Shown here one piece after another: positions 1 through 11,307 of a DNA stretch of 64,000 nucleotides. Within the stretch, counting starts at the first letter, position 1. Each line of letters begins with the position of its first letter. The notes under the pieces are model-generated. The model had not been told where the DNA came from. It made no database searches and saw only the letters and a program-made list of their open reading frames with translations. A program made the position numbers and the translations under genes. This DNA is from Adenophora triphylla var. japonica (lineage: Eukaryota; Streptophyta; Magnoliopsida; Asterales; Campanulaceae), in contig JAFEMH010001478.1 of the NCBI GenBank assembly GCA_022495995.1, positions 403,896 through 467,895 of the forward strand, given 5' to 3'.

Positions 1-743
1 CAATCTTCAATCGCGGAAAACTCACCCCCCTCCTCTCTATCATTCCAGATATCAACAACGGAAAATTAAAACTGCATCGCCCGATAGTCCTAATAGTGTT
101 GACTATCTCTCTTGACATTGCCCGTCCCGTATTAAACCTTTGACCAGTCAACACAATATTCATTAACAAAGCTCTCCTCCAATGCACATCATTGTAGTGC
201 GAAGTGGGCATTATGCGCTCGCAAATAAAACGGTGCAGAGCCCGCATTCTCAAATCCATGTCCCGCGCCTTTCTCACATTCCCATTCCGCAACAATGTTA
301 CATCAATATTAACAAAAGACGGCTCCAACATATGGAGGTTACCCGCCACATTCGATTCCATGATTTGTGCATTAGAGTGATAATCACACACAAGAGGCGA
401 TGCCATTCCATAATAGGTATTGATATCTTCCGCATTGTAGTACACATTGTTTCCTCTTACCCAACCACACTTCCTCACTTGCCCTTCCTCAAAAGCATTG
501 GCATAAAATTCCCGCACCAATACTTTCGACCCTTTATTGGAAGGACGTCTCGCCAAGTTACCCCAGCCATAATTTGCAAAAATTCCATCCAACCCAAGTT
601 CCGCAGGGTTAAATTCATTCTCCACAAAGAAACCCTTTGGTTGAGTATTTTTCAAAAATGATCTGAGCTTTAGCACTCGTAAACCTTGTTGCATCAAACT
701 CAACCTCCGGTTCCGGGGCAGGGGCATTTCTCCTTCTAGACAT
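1..743 (-). pseudogene. Env-position ORF, putative plant transposon protein domain, partial, frameshifted
   Basis: The minus-strand frame starts with ATG at 743-741 (MSRRRNAPAPEPEVEFDATR) and runs about 35 codons to a frameshift near 625-640. The next frame then stays open to the left edge, with segments such as VREFYANAFEEGQVRKCGW and DMDLRMRALHRFICERIMP. This pattern matches the putative plant transposon protein domain that Athila-type elements carry downstream of integrase. The role of that protein is not established; I see no signal peptide or membrane segment in the visible part, so nothing here supports an envelope function. The C-terminus lies outside the window. The plus-strand frame at 182-661 is its shadow. 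Confidence 0.82.
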
Positions 744-1868
744 TTTTTAATAAACACCCACAAATTTCACACTAGGCACTAAGAGAATGGAATTAAAACC
801 CTTACTTGCCCTGAGAACTCGCCGGAAAAGTCACCGGAATCTCGCCGGAGTTTCGCCGGAAAAGATGAAGATGAACTTGGAAAAACAATACCTTCTCTGA
901 ACAATGATTTCCACCCCAAGCTTGGCTTTGGACTTCAAAAATCAGATCTTTGTCAACCTTTTCCACCCTTGCAAACTCTTCAATACAATTTCTTCAAAAT
1001 CCTTGCACAATGGTGATGTAGGCCTTCAATCTTGGGTAAAGGGGGTTAGGTATGGTGGGGAAAGGGAAATTTTGGAAGAAAAATGGGAGAATTGAGTGAT
1101 TTGGGAGAGGATTTTTAGAGAGATGAAGAGGGAGGGGCGGAGGTTTTAGAGAGAGGAAGAGGGAATAATGGGTGTGTTTAAGAGAGAGAGGAGAATAAGG
1201 GACGGTTGGGTTTAGGTTTCAATTTTTGAATTGCCAGATTCGCCACGTGGGCGGTCGCCCACTTGACCATGGGCGGTCGCCCAGCTGTCCAGAGACTCCA
1301 GCCCTTTGAGCATTTCCAATGTGGGCGGTCGCACACCCCAACCTGGGCGGTCGCCCAGCAGCACAGCAACTTTATTTCAATTTCCCAACAGCTCTGGGCG
1401 GTCGCCCACTTGACCATAGGCGGTCGCCCACAAGTCCAGTAACCTCAACCATTTTGCAAATCAACCATGGGCGGTCGCCCTCATCGACATGGGCGGTCGC
1501 CCACACATCCAGTGGGATTTTTGCTGTCTCAAAATCTGCACAACACCACAAAAACAAACAACAAGCATAATATCCATTGAAACATTACAATTCGACCCAT
1601 CTTTTGACCGCACTTTCGCTGCCTACGTCCCCATTGATGTGGGCGGACTACCCACAACAATAGGCTCAGGTCACCGTAGTTCGACACGTTCCAGAAATAC
1701 AAGAAAACAAAGCTTTTTTTTTTTTTTTTTTTTTTTTAGATGACAAGCAACCCATAAAATGAAAAACAAAATGAAAAACTAAAACTCTCCACCCCCAAAC
1801 TTAATGATTACTTTGTCCTCAAAGTGATGAAAACAAAGAAAAAAATTAAATTCAAGGGTATTACAATA
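744..1868 (-). other. E1 spacer between pol and the env-position ORF
   Basis: This non-coding stretch holds the palindrome modules at 1247-1503, an oligo-T run of about 24 at 1715-1738, and a pyrimidine-rich site near 1777-1799. On the minus strand that site reads AGTTTGGGGGTGGAGAG and resembles a polypurine tract. Athila-type elements have been described with such an internal tract before the env-position ORF. Short open frames here (for example 1178-1417 and 1319-1570) merely cross the palindromes. Confidence 0.6.
1247..1503. repeat. Four modules of about 73 bp, each with two GGGCGGTCGCCC palindromes 22 bp apart
   Basis: Eight copies of the dyad GGGCGGTCGCCC (two slightly degenerate) have centres at about 1254, 1276, 1328, 1350, 1401, 1423, 1474 and 1496. 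The step within a pair is always 22 bp and the step from pair to pair is 73-74 bp. The best arms are 7 bp around a central GT (1247-1262). The block lies upstream, in element sense, of the env-position ORF. The same motif occurs in the LTR at 8391-8597, so it is shared between LTR and internal DNA although the surrounding sequence differs. Confidence 0.9.
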
Positions 1869-1896
1869 CACTACTTACCTTGGGTTGCCTCCCAAG
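1869..1896 (-). promoter_or_regulatory. Hairpin followed by a consensus splice donor just downstream of pol
   Basis: On the minus strand, 1896-1879 forms a 6-bp stem (CTTGGG/CCCAAG, 6-nt loop) and is followed at once by GTAAGTAGTG (1878-1869), a near-perfect 5' splice site (AAG|GTAAGT). It lies about 50 bp after the end of pol. Splicing from here to an acceptor before the env-position ORF would remove the palindrome spacer, but I could not identify an acceptor with confidence. Confidence 0.5.
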
Positions 1897-1946
1897 CAGC
1901 GCTTTTGTTTAACGTCGTTAGCTCGACGGAATGACTTTCTCAATGC

Positions 1947-4748
1947 CTACGGATCCTTCAACTCGATCCGTTCCACATCCTTCAATCCCAAAGCTCCCTC
2001 AAAATAAGGCTTCACTCTTTGTCCATTGACCTTGAACCTATTGTTCGTAACCGGATTCACCAACTCCACGGCTCCATGAGAGTATACATTCACCACCTCA
2101 AACGGACCACTCCAACGAGAACGTAACTTTCCCGGAAAAAGCTTCAATCTTGAATTGAACAACAATACCTTGCTTCCCGGAATAAGTTCCTTATGCACAA
2201 TCTTTCTATCATGATACATCTTCGTTCTCTCCTTGTACAATCGAGAGTTCTCATAGGCCCCCAACCGGTGTTCCTCGAGCTCATTCAAATGAAGCAACCT
2301 TTGCTCACCGGCTAGCTTCAAATCCATATTCAACTCCTTGATCGCCCAAAAAGCCTTGTGCTCAATCTCCACCGGCAAATGACAAGCTTTCCCAAAGACT
2401 AGCCGGTAAGGACTCATTCCAATTGGCGTTTTGTAGGCGGTGCAGTACGCCCACAATGCATCATTCAACCTCAAGGCCCAATCCTTCCTGTTTGGCTTTA
2501 CCGTCTTTTCAAGAATGGCCTTTATTTGCTTGTTACTCACTTCCACTTGCCCGGAAGTTTGGGGATGGTACGCGGTTGCAACCTTGTGCTTCACCCCATA
2601 CTTCTTCATTAGTGCACCAAAAACTTTGTTGCAAAAGTGAGAACCACCATCACTTATGATCGCCCTTGGAACGCCAAACCTACTAAAAATCACATCTTTG
2701 ACAAACTTGACAACAACATTAGCATCGTTAGTCCGGGTAGGAATTGCTTCCACCCACTTTGACACATAATCCACCGACACTAAAATGTACTCAAACCCAC
2801 ACGAAACAACAAAAGGACCCATAAAATCAATGCCCCATACGTCAAACAAATCCACAACCAAGTTATTCGTGAGAGGCATTTCATCCCGCTTACCAATGTT
2901 ACCGGTTCTTTGGCACCTGTCACAACTTTTACAAAAAATGTATGCATCTTTAAAAAGACTTGGCCAAAAGAAACCCGATTGTAACACCTTTTGAGCAGTT
3001 TTCTTTCCACTAAAATGACCTCCACAATGCAATTCATGACAAAAAGAAAGAACATTTTGTTGCTCATTTTCATGAATGCATCTACGAATAACCATATCGG
3101 GACCATGTTTAAACAAATATGGGTCATCCCAATAATATTGCTTAACCATTGACAAAAATCTTTTCCTCTCTTGACTTGAAAAATCTGGATTTAGAACCCC
3201 CGAAGCCAAAAAATTTACAATGTCGGCATACCAAGGTTCACAATCCTTAACACCAAATAACTGCTCATCGGGGAAATTTTCATTCAAAGGAATTTCACTC
3301 ACACACCCCTTTTCAAGTCTAGACAAGTGATCCGCCACAACATTCTCACAACCCTTCTTGTCTTTGATGGAAATGTCAAATTCTTGTAAAAGTAACATCC
3401 ATCTTAACAATCGGGGTTTGGCATCTTGTTTGGACAGCAAATAACGTAATGCAGCATGGTCCGAATAAATAATCACTTTAGATCCAAGCAAGTAAGAACG
3501 GAATTTTTCTAAAGCAAATACCACCGCCAAGAATTCCTTCTCGGTTGTAGTATAGTTCAATTGAGCATCATTCAACATTCTACTTGCATATTGGATCACA
3601 TGTGACTTTTTATCGATTTTCTGTCCCAAAACTGCACCCACCGCAAAATCGGATGCATCACACATTATTTCAAAAGGTTGAGTCCAATCCGGACCCACAA
3701 GAATAGGGGCTGAAGTCAATTTCTCCTTCAACAAATTAAAAGAATTTAGACATTCTTGGTCAAAGACAAACTCCGTCTCTTTAGCAAGCAAGTTTGTTAA
3801 CGGCTTACAAATTTTAGAAAAATCTTTTATAAAACGCCGATAAAAACCCGCATGACCAAGAAAGCTACGAATTCCCTTCACATTTGTTGGCGGAGGCAAT
3901 TTAGAAATTATCTCAATTTTTGCCTTGTCAACTTCAATCCCTTTTCTTGAGACCAAATGACCCAAAACAATTCCATGCTTAACCATAAAATGACTTTTTT
4001 CCCAACTTAAAGTTAAATTGGTATCACAACATCTTTTGAGAACCAAAGTCAAATTATCTAAGCATGCATCAAATGAATTACCATACAATGAAAAATCATC
4101 CATAAATACCTCAACAAACTTACCAATCATCTCGGAAAAGATCGACATCATGCACCTTTGGAATGTAGCAGGAGCATTGCATAAACCGAAGGGCATCCTC
4201 CGATATGCAAATGTTCCAAAAGGACATGTAAATGTGGTCTTTTCCTGATCTTCCGGAGCAATGGGAATCTGATTATAACCTGAAAAACCGTCTAAGAAAC
4301 AATAATACTCTTGACCAGCCAGCCTCTCTAGAATTTGGTCAATAAATGGCAAAGGAAAGTGATCCTTTCTAGTCGCCGCATTAAGTTTTCGGTAATCGAT
4401 AACCATGCGTTGACCAGTGACCATTCTAGTAGGCAAAAGCTCATTATCCTCATTCTTAACGACAGTAATTCCGGATTTTTTAGCAACCACATGAACAGGA
4501 CTTACCCACTTACTATCGGAAATAGGATAGATAATACCCGCATCCAACAGTTTCAAAACTTCCTTTCTTACCGCTTCAAGCATGTGCGGATTCATCCTCC
4601 TTTGATTCTGCCGGACTGGCTTGGCATCATCCTCCATATGAATTTTATGCATACACATGGTTGGGCTTATTCCTTTTATGTCCGTAATGCTCCAACCAAG
4701 TGCGGACTTGTGTCGCTTCAACACATCTAACAACCTTCTTTCCTGCAA
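1947..4748 (-). CDS. Athila-type pol: reverse transcriptase, RNase H, integrase (intact)
   Basis: The frame is open for 933 codons. RT covers roughly residues 75-300, with VFMDDF (D217, D218) as its catalytic pair. RNase H covers about 355-480, with acidic residues at D364, E403, D430 and D473. The integrase zinc finger (H574, H578, C609, C612) is followed by the DDE core D641, D700 and E736, with 35 residues between the last two, as expected of an active integrase. The first codon is TTG directly after a TAA that ends the gag-protease frame in the same phase. The protein is therefore probably made as a gag-pol fusion whose reading is now broken by that single stop. All catalytic residues I can name are present, so this is the only apparently complete RT-integrase in the window. 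Confidence 0.95.
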   Translation of the reverse strand: MQERRLLDVLKRHKSALGWSITDIKGISPTMCMHKIHMEDDAKPVRQNQRRMNPHMLEAVRKEVLKLLDAGIIYPISDSKWVSPVHVVAKKSGITVVKNEDNELLPTRMVTGQRMVIDYRKLNAATRKDHFPLPFIDQILERLAGQEYYCFLDGFSGYNQIPIAPEDQEKTTFTCPFGTFAYRRMPFGLCNAPATFQRCMMSIFSEMIGKFVEVFMDDFSLYGNSFDACLDNLTLVLKRCCDTNLTLSWEKSHFMVKHGIVLGHLVSRKGIEVDKAKIEIISKLPPPTNVKGIRSFLGHAGFYRRFIKDFSKICKPLTNLLAKETEFVFDQECLNSFNLLKEKLTSAPILVGPDWTQPFEIMCDASDFAVGAVLGQKIDKKSHVIQYASRMLNDAQLNYTTTEKEFLAVVFALEKFRSYLLGSKVIIYSDHAALRYLLSKQDAKPRLLRWMLLLQEFDISIKDKKGCENVVADHLSRLEKGCVSEIPLNENFPDEQLFGVKDCEPWYADIVNFLASGVLNPDFSSQERKRFLSMVKQYYWDDPYLFKHGPDMVIRRCIHENEQQNVLSFCHELHCGGHFSGKKTAQKVLQSGFFWPSLFKDAYIFCKSCDRCQRTGNIGKRDEMPLTNNLVVDLFDVWGIDFMGPFVVSCGFEYILVSVDYVSKWVEAIPTRTNDANVVVKFVKDVIFSRFGVPRAIISDGGSHFCNKVFGALMKKYGVKHKVATAYHPQTSGQVEVSNKQIKAILEKTVKPNRKDWALRLNDALWAYCTAYKTPIGMSPYRLVFGKACHLPVEIEHKAFWAIKELNMDLKLAGEQRLLHLNELEEHRLGAYENSRLYKERTKMYHDRKIVHKELIPGSKVLLFNSRLKLFPGKLRSRWSGPFEVVNVYSHGAVELVNPVTNNRFKVNGQRVKPYFEGALGLKDVERIELKDP

Positions 4749-6194
4749 TTACATTAAGTCCGAAGCAATAATAACGGGCAAAGAATCATTTGCACCAAGA
4801 AAAGCATACTTTAAGCTAGATGGAAGTTGTTTAAGATCCAATTCGGGAGGAGAGACAATAGATGGCAAATGCTTAGGATTAAAATTACCTAAAGATTCCA
4901 AAGGAACCTTTTCAGTAATTTCCTCCTTAACATCCATCTCCGCAAGAATGGCCCTCGCCTCATTTTGATCAAAAACACCTTCCAAAACTAACTCATCCAC
5001 AAAAGAGCCCTCAACATCCGGCTCAAGAAACAAAGGATTTTCAGCAATATCACAAAATAAACACTCATTAACCTCATATGGCTTTTTCATGGAATCAAAG
5101 ATAGAGAAATTGACAATTTCATCCATGACAGTTAAAGACAAACTTCCATCTTTCACATTAATCACCGCATCCGCGGTAGCCATAAAAGGTCTCCCCAACA
5201 AAATAGGGACCTCATTCACATCTTTAAAATCTCTTTCCATATCAAGAACCACAAAATCAACCGGGATAATTAATTTATCAACTTGAACTAAAACATCTTC
5301 TACTATTCCCTTTGGATATTTGACCGAACGGTCCGCAAGTTGCAAGGTCATAGTAGTAGGTTTTAGTTCACCCAACCCAAGCTCCTCAAACAAAGAATAA
5401 GGCAACAAGTTAATGCTAGCCCCTAAATCCAACATTGCCCTCACTTTCTTAGAGTCCCCCAAAGAAATCATCACATTAAAACTACCGGGGTCTTTAAGCT
5501 TAGGAGGCAAATTCTTTTCAAACACAGCACTAACCTGGTCCGAAACCACAATTTTTTCGTTCGGGGCATACTTTCTTTTATTTGTGCTCAATTCCTTGAA
5601 AAATTTAGCATATGAAGGAATATTTTTGATTACATTGAGCAAAGGCAAATTTACATTTACCTTAGAAAGCATGTCATACAACTCTTTAAATTGTGTTTCG
5701 ACCTTATTCTTTACCAATCTCCCGGGAAAAGGAACAGGAGGCACATAAGGTTTAAGAGGTGGAGTTGGAAGTTTCTCCTCGGGAGTCACTTCAACTCGTT
5801 CCTCAACCACCACTTCACTCTCATGCATTTTGTTATTATCTATAGGAGAAGGAGAAGAGTGTACCTCCTGAAGAGTCTTACCACTCCTCAGGGTGACGGC
5901 CTTTGCTTGTTCCGGTTGACTCGGTAGTGTACCCGGATTGTGCTTTTGAAGTGCCTCGGCAATTTGACCCACCTGATTTTCGAGCTTCTTCAGGGAAGCT
6001 TCTTGGTTCCCCATTCGTTGTTCCATGATCACTTGATTCTGTTGAGCGGCTTGAATAAATTTCTGCAACGTTTCCTCCACACTTGGCCTTGCAGGCCCTT
6101 GTTGCTGCGACTGTTGCATTTGCGGTTGGTATTGTTCTTGAAATTGACCTGCCCTTGATTTCCTCCCCAAGAGAAATTGGGATGATTCCGCCAA
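4749..6194 (-). pseudogene. Athila-type gag C-terminus and aspartic protease
   Basis: This frame is the continuation of gag after a frameshift near 6148-6153. A Gln-rich stretch and a coiled-coil-like segment (MGNQEASLKKLENQVGQIAE) are followed by the linker TLRSGKTL and a proline-rich part. The protease domain then carries the catalytic motif AMLDLGASINLLP and the downstream ILLGRPFM, both typical of Athila proteases (DLG in place of DSG/DTG). The frame ends in TAA at 4751-4749 and pol follows without a gap in the same phase. I treat the unit as slightly broken because gag and protease are no longer in one frame. Confidence 0.88.
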
Positions 6195-7294
6195 CCCGGA
6201 TTGTAAGAGTTGGAAAACGGATCATTCCTCACTCTTGGTTGAAAAGTGTTCATTGCATTTGCTTGCTCAAGAAATTCCGGGAATTGGTCTCTCAATGGAC
6301 ATCCCATAATATCATGGGAGTTCACGTTACAAATTACACAACTCGTGCCCGAACTTCCCTCTCCTTGATTTCGCCCTTGGTTTTGGCCTTGACTTTGAGC
6401 CGTCATCATTCCCATGAAATTCTTCATTTGAGTAGTCAATGCCGAAACTTGTTGCGCTAGAACATCATTGGACTCAACTTCATAGACACCCTTTCTTCCT
6501 CCTCTAACACTTTTCTGCTGCGAATTCATGCCAAGTCTCTCATATAAGGCTCTAGTTTCATCCGCAGTTTTCTCACCCATAGCACCCCCGGCTGCGTTAT
6601 CCACTTGGGCTTGACCTTGTTGAGTCAACCCATCATAGAAGGCCTGATTTAAGAGGGCTAAAGGAAACCCATGATGAGGACATTGGACTAGCAACATCTT
6701 GAATCGATCCCAAGCTTCATGAAAAGCTTCACCCGGCTCTTGATTGAAAGACATTATCTTGGACCTCAAGTCGGACGTCTTTTGATGAGAATAAAACTTC
6801 GCCATGAACTTGTTGTAGACTTCCGTCCAAGTGTTAAGAGAGGCCGGAGCAAGTGCCATAAACCATGTCTTGGCAGCATCCTTCAACGTGTAAGCAAAGC
6901 ACCTCATTCTCAACTGCTCTTCGGTTAGTTGCCCCAATGGAAAGCCTTGCACGGTGCTATAGAACTCTCTCATGAAAGTAATTGGGTCTTCCGATGCCAT
7001 CCCATGAAATGAAGGGAGCATGTTGAAATGGAGGTTCTTCAACTCGTAACTCCTTGCTGCTTGTGGGAGTACAATGCATGATGGAGATGGTTCAATCACC
7101 GGGCGCGCAAAATCACCCATCATTTGTGGTTCCGCCATTTTCACTTCTTCTTCAGAATCGGAAATCTCGGACTGTTGAGAGTAAACCGAATCACTTTCCG
7201 AATCACTTGGTTCCGGGTGCTTCCTCTTGTTGACGCGATGAATGTTGTGGTCAATTGGTAACAAATCGGGTTGTAGTGACCTACGACCAAACAT
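6029..7294 (-). pseudogene. Athila-type gag with CCHC knuckle, frameshifted at the 3' end
   Basis: Translation starts at 7294, about 100 bp after the PBS. Residues about 85-240 form the retrotransposon gag domain (FHGMASEDPITFMREF, then AKTWFMALAP and FHEAWDRFKMLLVQCP). A zinc knuckle CVICNVNSHDIMGC (C-x2-C-x4-H-x4-C) lies near residue 330. After NFSWGGNQGQ the frame departs from the homologous one, which continues in the overlapping ORF 4749-6194; the last 25 or so residues here are out-of-frame. The protein would coat the element RNA in virus-like particles. Confidence 0.9.
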
Positions 7295-7395
7295 TCAAAT
7301 CTGCGACACCAAGTTAAAACACTAAACAAAGAAAAAATATATATACAAAATATTATTCACAATAGCAAATAATTAAAACAACTTTAAATTTCACG

Positions 7396-7413
7396 TCCCC
7401 GGCAACGGCGCCA
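7396..7413 (-). other. Primer binding site, tRNA-Asp type
   Basis: The minus strand reads TGGCGCCGTTGCCGGGGA, complementary to the 3' end of plant tRNA-Asp including CCA. It lies 5 nt inside the LTR end (7419) and fixes the minus orientation and the inner LTR edge of E1. Confidence 0.93.
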
Positions 7414-7418
7414 AATTT

Positions 7419-8866
7419 TGACGAGTGTCGAAAACGTCAAAAATAAAATTCCAACTCAAACTACCTACAATTGATTTGTAGATAGGGTAAGTAGGGTCGA
7501 ACCACCGAGACACGAAGTTTAAAGTGTATAAAATTACCGCTAGAACAAAGAGTTGTAACTTGAATAAGTTGTTTGGTTTGGTTTAAAACTAAATTTTCTA
7601 CGAAAAGTAAGTAGAGTTTGACTGTAAAAGAGTTCAATAATAAGGAGACTAATTCCCGGAATTGGCTTCACAAGTTATGCTCAAAGTTCATAATTCATCA
7701 ATCAAAGTACACTTGGGGTTTTGTCCTTACGAAAATATGATTGGGACACTTTGGCGGGTGAATTGCAATCAAGTGTTTCTAACTAATCTACTCCCTTGGC
7801 CCGTTCGTAGATTAGCTAGAAACCCATTGTAGAACTTTAAGAACATAAAATAAACCACAATTCTTATGAATCTTTTGGCGAGGATTCAACAAATTGTGAA
7901 AATCAAGCCAAGACTAATTTCAATTGTAAATTTGGCGTTTCACAATTGAAATTCTAAACAATTCAAGAACAATTATTTGATCAAGACAAAAGTTCTAAAA
8001 CTTCATTAAAAACAACTTGATTATCCCAAGTAATACTAAGATAAAGATGAACAATAAAACTTAAGACATAAAATGTTACCTCCAATTCCAAGAACTAAAA
8101 GGTTTAGCTAGCCATTAGAAAGCAAGAACACCAAGAAATATCTAAGGAAATATTCTGCAGAAAACTCTCTCTAACTACTATCTAAGATAAAATGACAAGC
8201 TACTTATATAAGTTCTCTAAAGAAATAAAAACAACTAATTAACTAAATAATAATTGTCTTCTTAAAAAAAAACCCCCAGCTGCAATAAAAAGCCTTAATA
8301 AAAACCCATGATCATCCAAATTTAATAACCATTACTTAATTCCCATCAACTTTTGCTCCATGCGGCACATTGCAGTTTTCCAAACGCCTCGTGGGCGGTC
8401 GCCCACAACACCCCTGAGCGGTCGCCCAGTCCAACAGAAACATTTTGTCTTCACCTTTTATGCTTGTGAGCGGTCGCCCACTCCTACCTGGGCGGTCGCC
8501 CAGCTCAACAGAAGATTCAAGCTTTACATTTTTTTCTCCTGAGCGGCCGCCCACCTCAACCTGAGCGACCGCCCACCTCAACCTGAGCGACCGCCCACAA
8601 TGACAGACTGTTGTGGTCATTTTCTCCTCTTTTGGCCCAGCTGCAATTTGCCTTTAGCCCAACTCATTTGGCCCATCTTCCTCCTTTTGCCCCCATTTGT
8701 ACTCAGTCCGTTCCACAATTTCCACATCTCATTGTTCCCAATTTCCACAATTCAACCACTGAAACTAAAATCACTAGAAACATCCGTTAAACACACAAAA
8801 CTCAAGGATTAAGCAAATAATAAGTTCAAAAAGTAGTCAATGGATGAGTGTAAAACTCACTCATCA
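7419..8866 (-). repeat. E1 5' LTR (1448 bp)
   Basis: The inner edge is set by the PBS. In element sense the LTR begins TGATGAGTG (from 8866) and ends CACTCGTCA (7419), an imperfect 9-bp terminal inverted repeat with one mismatch. It contains the palindrome cluster (8391-8597) and a TATA box (8203-8210). The base pairs outside 8866 (TTAGG) would be one half of the target duplication. Confidence 0.85.
8203..8597 (-). promoter_or_regulatory. E1 LTR promoter: TATATAAG plus seven palindromes
   Basis: Minus-strand TATATAAG lies at 8210-8203. Upstream in that direction are seven dyads of the type TGRGCGGTCGCCCA with centres near 8398, 8421, 8473, 8495, 8546, 8568 and 8590. They form pairs 22-23 bp apart repeated every 73-75 bp, and the nearest is about 180 bp from the TATA box. 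The three most distal copies have changed bases in the centre or left arm (GGCC or GACC) yet keep the spacing. Confidence 0.7.
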
Positions 8867-9885
8867 TTAGGGTTTATTTGTTCTTCTTTAATTATTTTAT
8901 TAAAAAAGATTGAAAACCTCTCTTTTCTTTAGCAAGACCGATCTCCGGATCGGGTGGAATGGATGCTCCTTGACCTACCCATTTCATAACCTAAGCCCCG
9001 AACCCAAATCTCTTTCAAAATGGTTTTCCTATGTTTCCAATCGAATAATATAGGTGGCGACTCAAAAAGATGAAAAGATGAAATTTTCTCACAACGCTAC
9101 AATGTTCGACATCCGTCTAATTCATTTGTGTGTGCATTGTGTGTGATACTATGTGATATGTGCATATTGATGCTTTGTGGTTTCCCTCTCCTTCCTTGCT
9201 TCCTGTTTTGATTGTGCTGATGCTTGGGGTTGAGCTATTGTATTGAGCTTGGAGACTGGGGCTGGTTCTGCTTGTTATTCAGATTCTGGAAAAATGGCTT
9301 CTTCTGTCACGCGACAGAACTGGCCTCATCAGTCCTGTGTCGCGTGACAGCGTTTGCCATGCTGCAAGATTTGATTTCCTTATTGCAGGTTGTGATTGTG
9401 GGCAGTCCCCATGATCAAGTTCATGATCCTTTGATTATTGTGCTCTGTGGGGTTTGGCGTGTGTGTTATTTTCCTTATATCACCCCTTTTCAAATAAAAA
9501 AAACAAACAAAAATAATCATTTTTTTGCAAATAAATGAATTTAGTTACCCTCACACTACGTCACATAGATCTAGAACCCATTTGGTGCGATTGACGGCAT
9601 CGCGAACGGCCATGTAATTCGCCTACGCTTGAGCGCCTGAAATCAATCCTATCCCCCTAGCGCATCATAGGTAGAGCCACACTTTTAAATCTTACCCAAC
9701 GGTTGGTTTTGACACAACATTTTCAAAATATACCAAAATGAGTTGTTCAAAATTTATAATAGGCTTTCGTACCTATCCTAAAACCTAGCACGTGTGGACA
9801 TGTTGCCATTGCAACTTGGTTTCGCGTAGGGACATGTCGCTCTCACGACATGTTCTAATGAGAGATCATGTCGCTTTGTCAATGT
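8867..9885 (+). other. Degraded Tat-type LTR scraps between E1 and E2
   Basis: No gene is visible. TGGCGACTC at 9055-9063, with the preceding 100 bp, resembles the end of the Tat-type LTR at 33600-33726. Two palindromes at 9304-9317 (CTGTCACGCGACAG) and 9335-9350 (CTGTGTCGCGTGACAG), 32 bp apart, are of the E4/E5 type. The rest (9550-9885) I do not recognise. Joining 9885 through GCACC to 26863 restores the site before E2 inserted. Confidence 0.5.
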
Positions 9886-9890
9886 GCACC
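9886..9890. repeat. Target site duplication of E2, left copy (GCACC)
   Basis: GCACC directly precedes the E2 left LTR and is repeated at 26858-26862 directly after the right LTR. Five bp is the usual duplication length for Ty3/gypsy integrases, so both outer borders of E2 are fixed. Confidence 0.92.
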
Positions 9891-11307
9891 TGAAATAGCC
9901 CGGATCCGAGCAGGCCTCGCGGCCCCGGCATCAGGCATCTTTCGCGTTGGAGGTGTCTCGCCGTTTTGCTTTCGCATTTGTAGAGTCGCCACGCCGTTTT
10001 TATTAAGCCCAAAACATTGAAAAAGGGCATCAGTTTAAAGATAATTTTAAACCGTTTTTGTGTGATGAGATTTTGAGTTCGGAGGTCAGATGACTCCCCG
10101 GGAAGAGAATATTAGAATATTAGAGCTCACCCGAGTAGCCTCGTAAAACGAGTCTTTCGGATACCCCTAATATCCTTTAAATGTTGTGTGTGTGTGTGTG
10201 CTTTTTTTTAAAAATGCATGCTGTATCGGATGTCTACATTGTATGCTATGTATGGAAATGTATTGAAATAGTATAGGAAGGAAGCCTTACCAATGTTGGT
10301 TTGTGTCTGTCTTCCGCTGGGGAATGGTGTTTGAGGTCGGAGTAGCGTTCCGGTACGGATCGGGATTGCTTCGGGAGATGCCGGTTGTCCGCGGACAGAG
10401 TTTCGGCGTGAGTTGAGGTTGTAGGCTGCGTTCGGGCAGAGGTTCGGCGTGCGTGGGGATCGTCGGGATCACTCGGGCAGAGGTTCGGCGTGCGTTGTGG
10501 TGGCAGGAGTCACTCGGGCAGAGTTTCGGCGTGGTTTGGGATCGTCGGTTTGACTCGGAAAGAGCCGGGACACCGTGGAAAGACCAGGCAAGGCCTCGGA
10601 GTACCACGAGGGGCCTCAGAGTACCTCGAGAGTGCCTCGGGGCAGCGCGGGAGCGTCTCGGGAGCGCTCGGGGAGGCTTCGGAGCACCACAAGGGAGCTC
10701 GGAAGGCCTCGGAAGGATCCGAAAGGGGCCGGGAGTGCCTCGAGAGGACTTAGAGGGGAGCCAGAAGGCTAAGGGAGGAAGAGAGAAGAGGGAGGTGTGT
10801 GAAAATGAGGAGGGGAGCCCTCTATTTATAGTAAAAATTTCGGAGCAAAGAGGTCCGTACGGACCTTCTTGGTTATCCAGAATTTTGGATTTCCTCGATT
10901 TGAGGGAATCTGCAATGATGGAGAATATTCTGGAATGATGGTGTTCCCTGAGCAATAAGGTCCGTACGGACCATCTTGCATGCAAAGAGGTCCGTACGGA
11001 CCAACTCTGCAGGGAAGTAATCATTTTCCCCGGGATTTGAGGGAATATTGTGGACTTTAAGGGGATTTAGTAATCATTGAAACAAAGAGGTCCGTACGGA
11101 CCTTAATTGCTTTTCTGATTTCCTGAAAATTCCCAAAAGGTCCTTTTGTCCCTTTTTATCCCAGAAAGGCTCCTCCCTTGGTTTGGTTGGGGGTTTGAGA
11201 GGGTTTTGAGAGGGTTTTGAGTGAGAGAGGTCTCTGAGACTGCGTGGATGAGTCTGCGGTGTTTCCCGTGTGTTTGAAAGGGGGTGATCCAGATTGGGGT
11301 ACTTACG
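9891..11307 (-). repeat. E2 3' LTR
   Basis: It is nearly identical to 25443-26857. The outer end starts TGAAAT; the inner end reads GTACTTACG where the other LTR has GTACTTACA, so the terminal CA has mutated here. It contains a TG microsatellite near 10186-10200, a TATA box, and four copies of the palindrome GGTCCGTACGGACC. Open frames across it (10287-11024 minus, 10453-10938 plus) are not genes. Confidence 0.93.
10823..11103 (-). promoter_or_regulatory. E2 3' LTR promoter: TATAAATAG plus four GGTCCGTACGGACC palindromes
   Basis: Minus-strand TATAAATAG is at 10831-10823. The palindromes lie at 10851-10866 (perfect 16-mer AGGTCCGTACGGACCT), 10959-10972, 10989-11002 and 11088-11103. The first is 20 bp upstream of the TATA box. 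The middle two are a pair with centres 30 bp apart. Confidence 0.75.

Larger units (their letters stand above)
1..8866 (-). mobile_element. E1: Athila-type Ty3/gypsy element, 3' end outside window
   Basis: Read on the minus strand the order is 5' LTR (8866-7419), tRNA-Asp primer binding site, gag, protease, RT-RNase H-integrase, a spacer with palindromes, then an extra ORF in the env position running off the left edge. An extra ORF after integrase, a tRNA-Asp PBS and the DLG protease motif are typical of the Athila lineage. The element is fairly young or preserved: pol is one open frame of 933 codons, and I see only one gag frameshift, one in-frame TAA before pol and one frameshift in the extra ORF. 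The target duplication cannot be tested because the 3' LTR is not visible. Confidence 0.93.

Noticed and set aside
182..661. 159-residue plus-strand ORF
   Set aside because: It is the shadow of the env-position ORF on the minus strand, which has clear homology.
1247..1503. GC-rich palindromes as intrinsic terminators
   Set aside because: Rho-independent terminators do not apply to plant nuclear genes, there is no T-run after the stems, and the regular spacing suggests protein binding.
5878..6225. 115-residue minus-strand ORF
   Set aside because: Out-of-frame reading across the E1 gag frameshift; the homologous frames are on either side of it.
10287..11024. 245-residue ORF on the minus strand and 161-residue ORF on the plus strand in the E2 LTR
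   Set aside because: They lie wholly in GC-rich LTR sequence, overlap on both strands, have no domain, and the second LTR copy breaks them differently.
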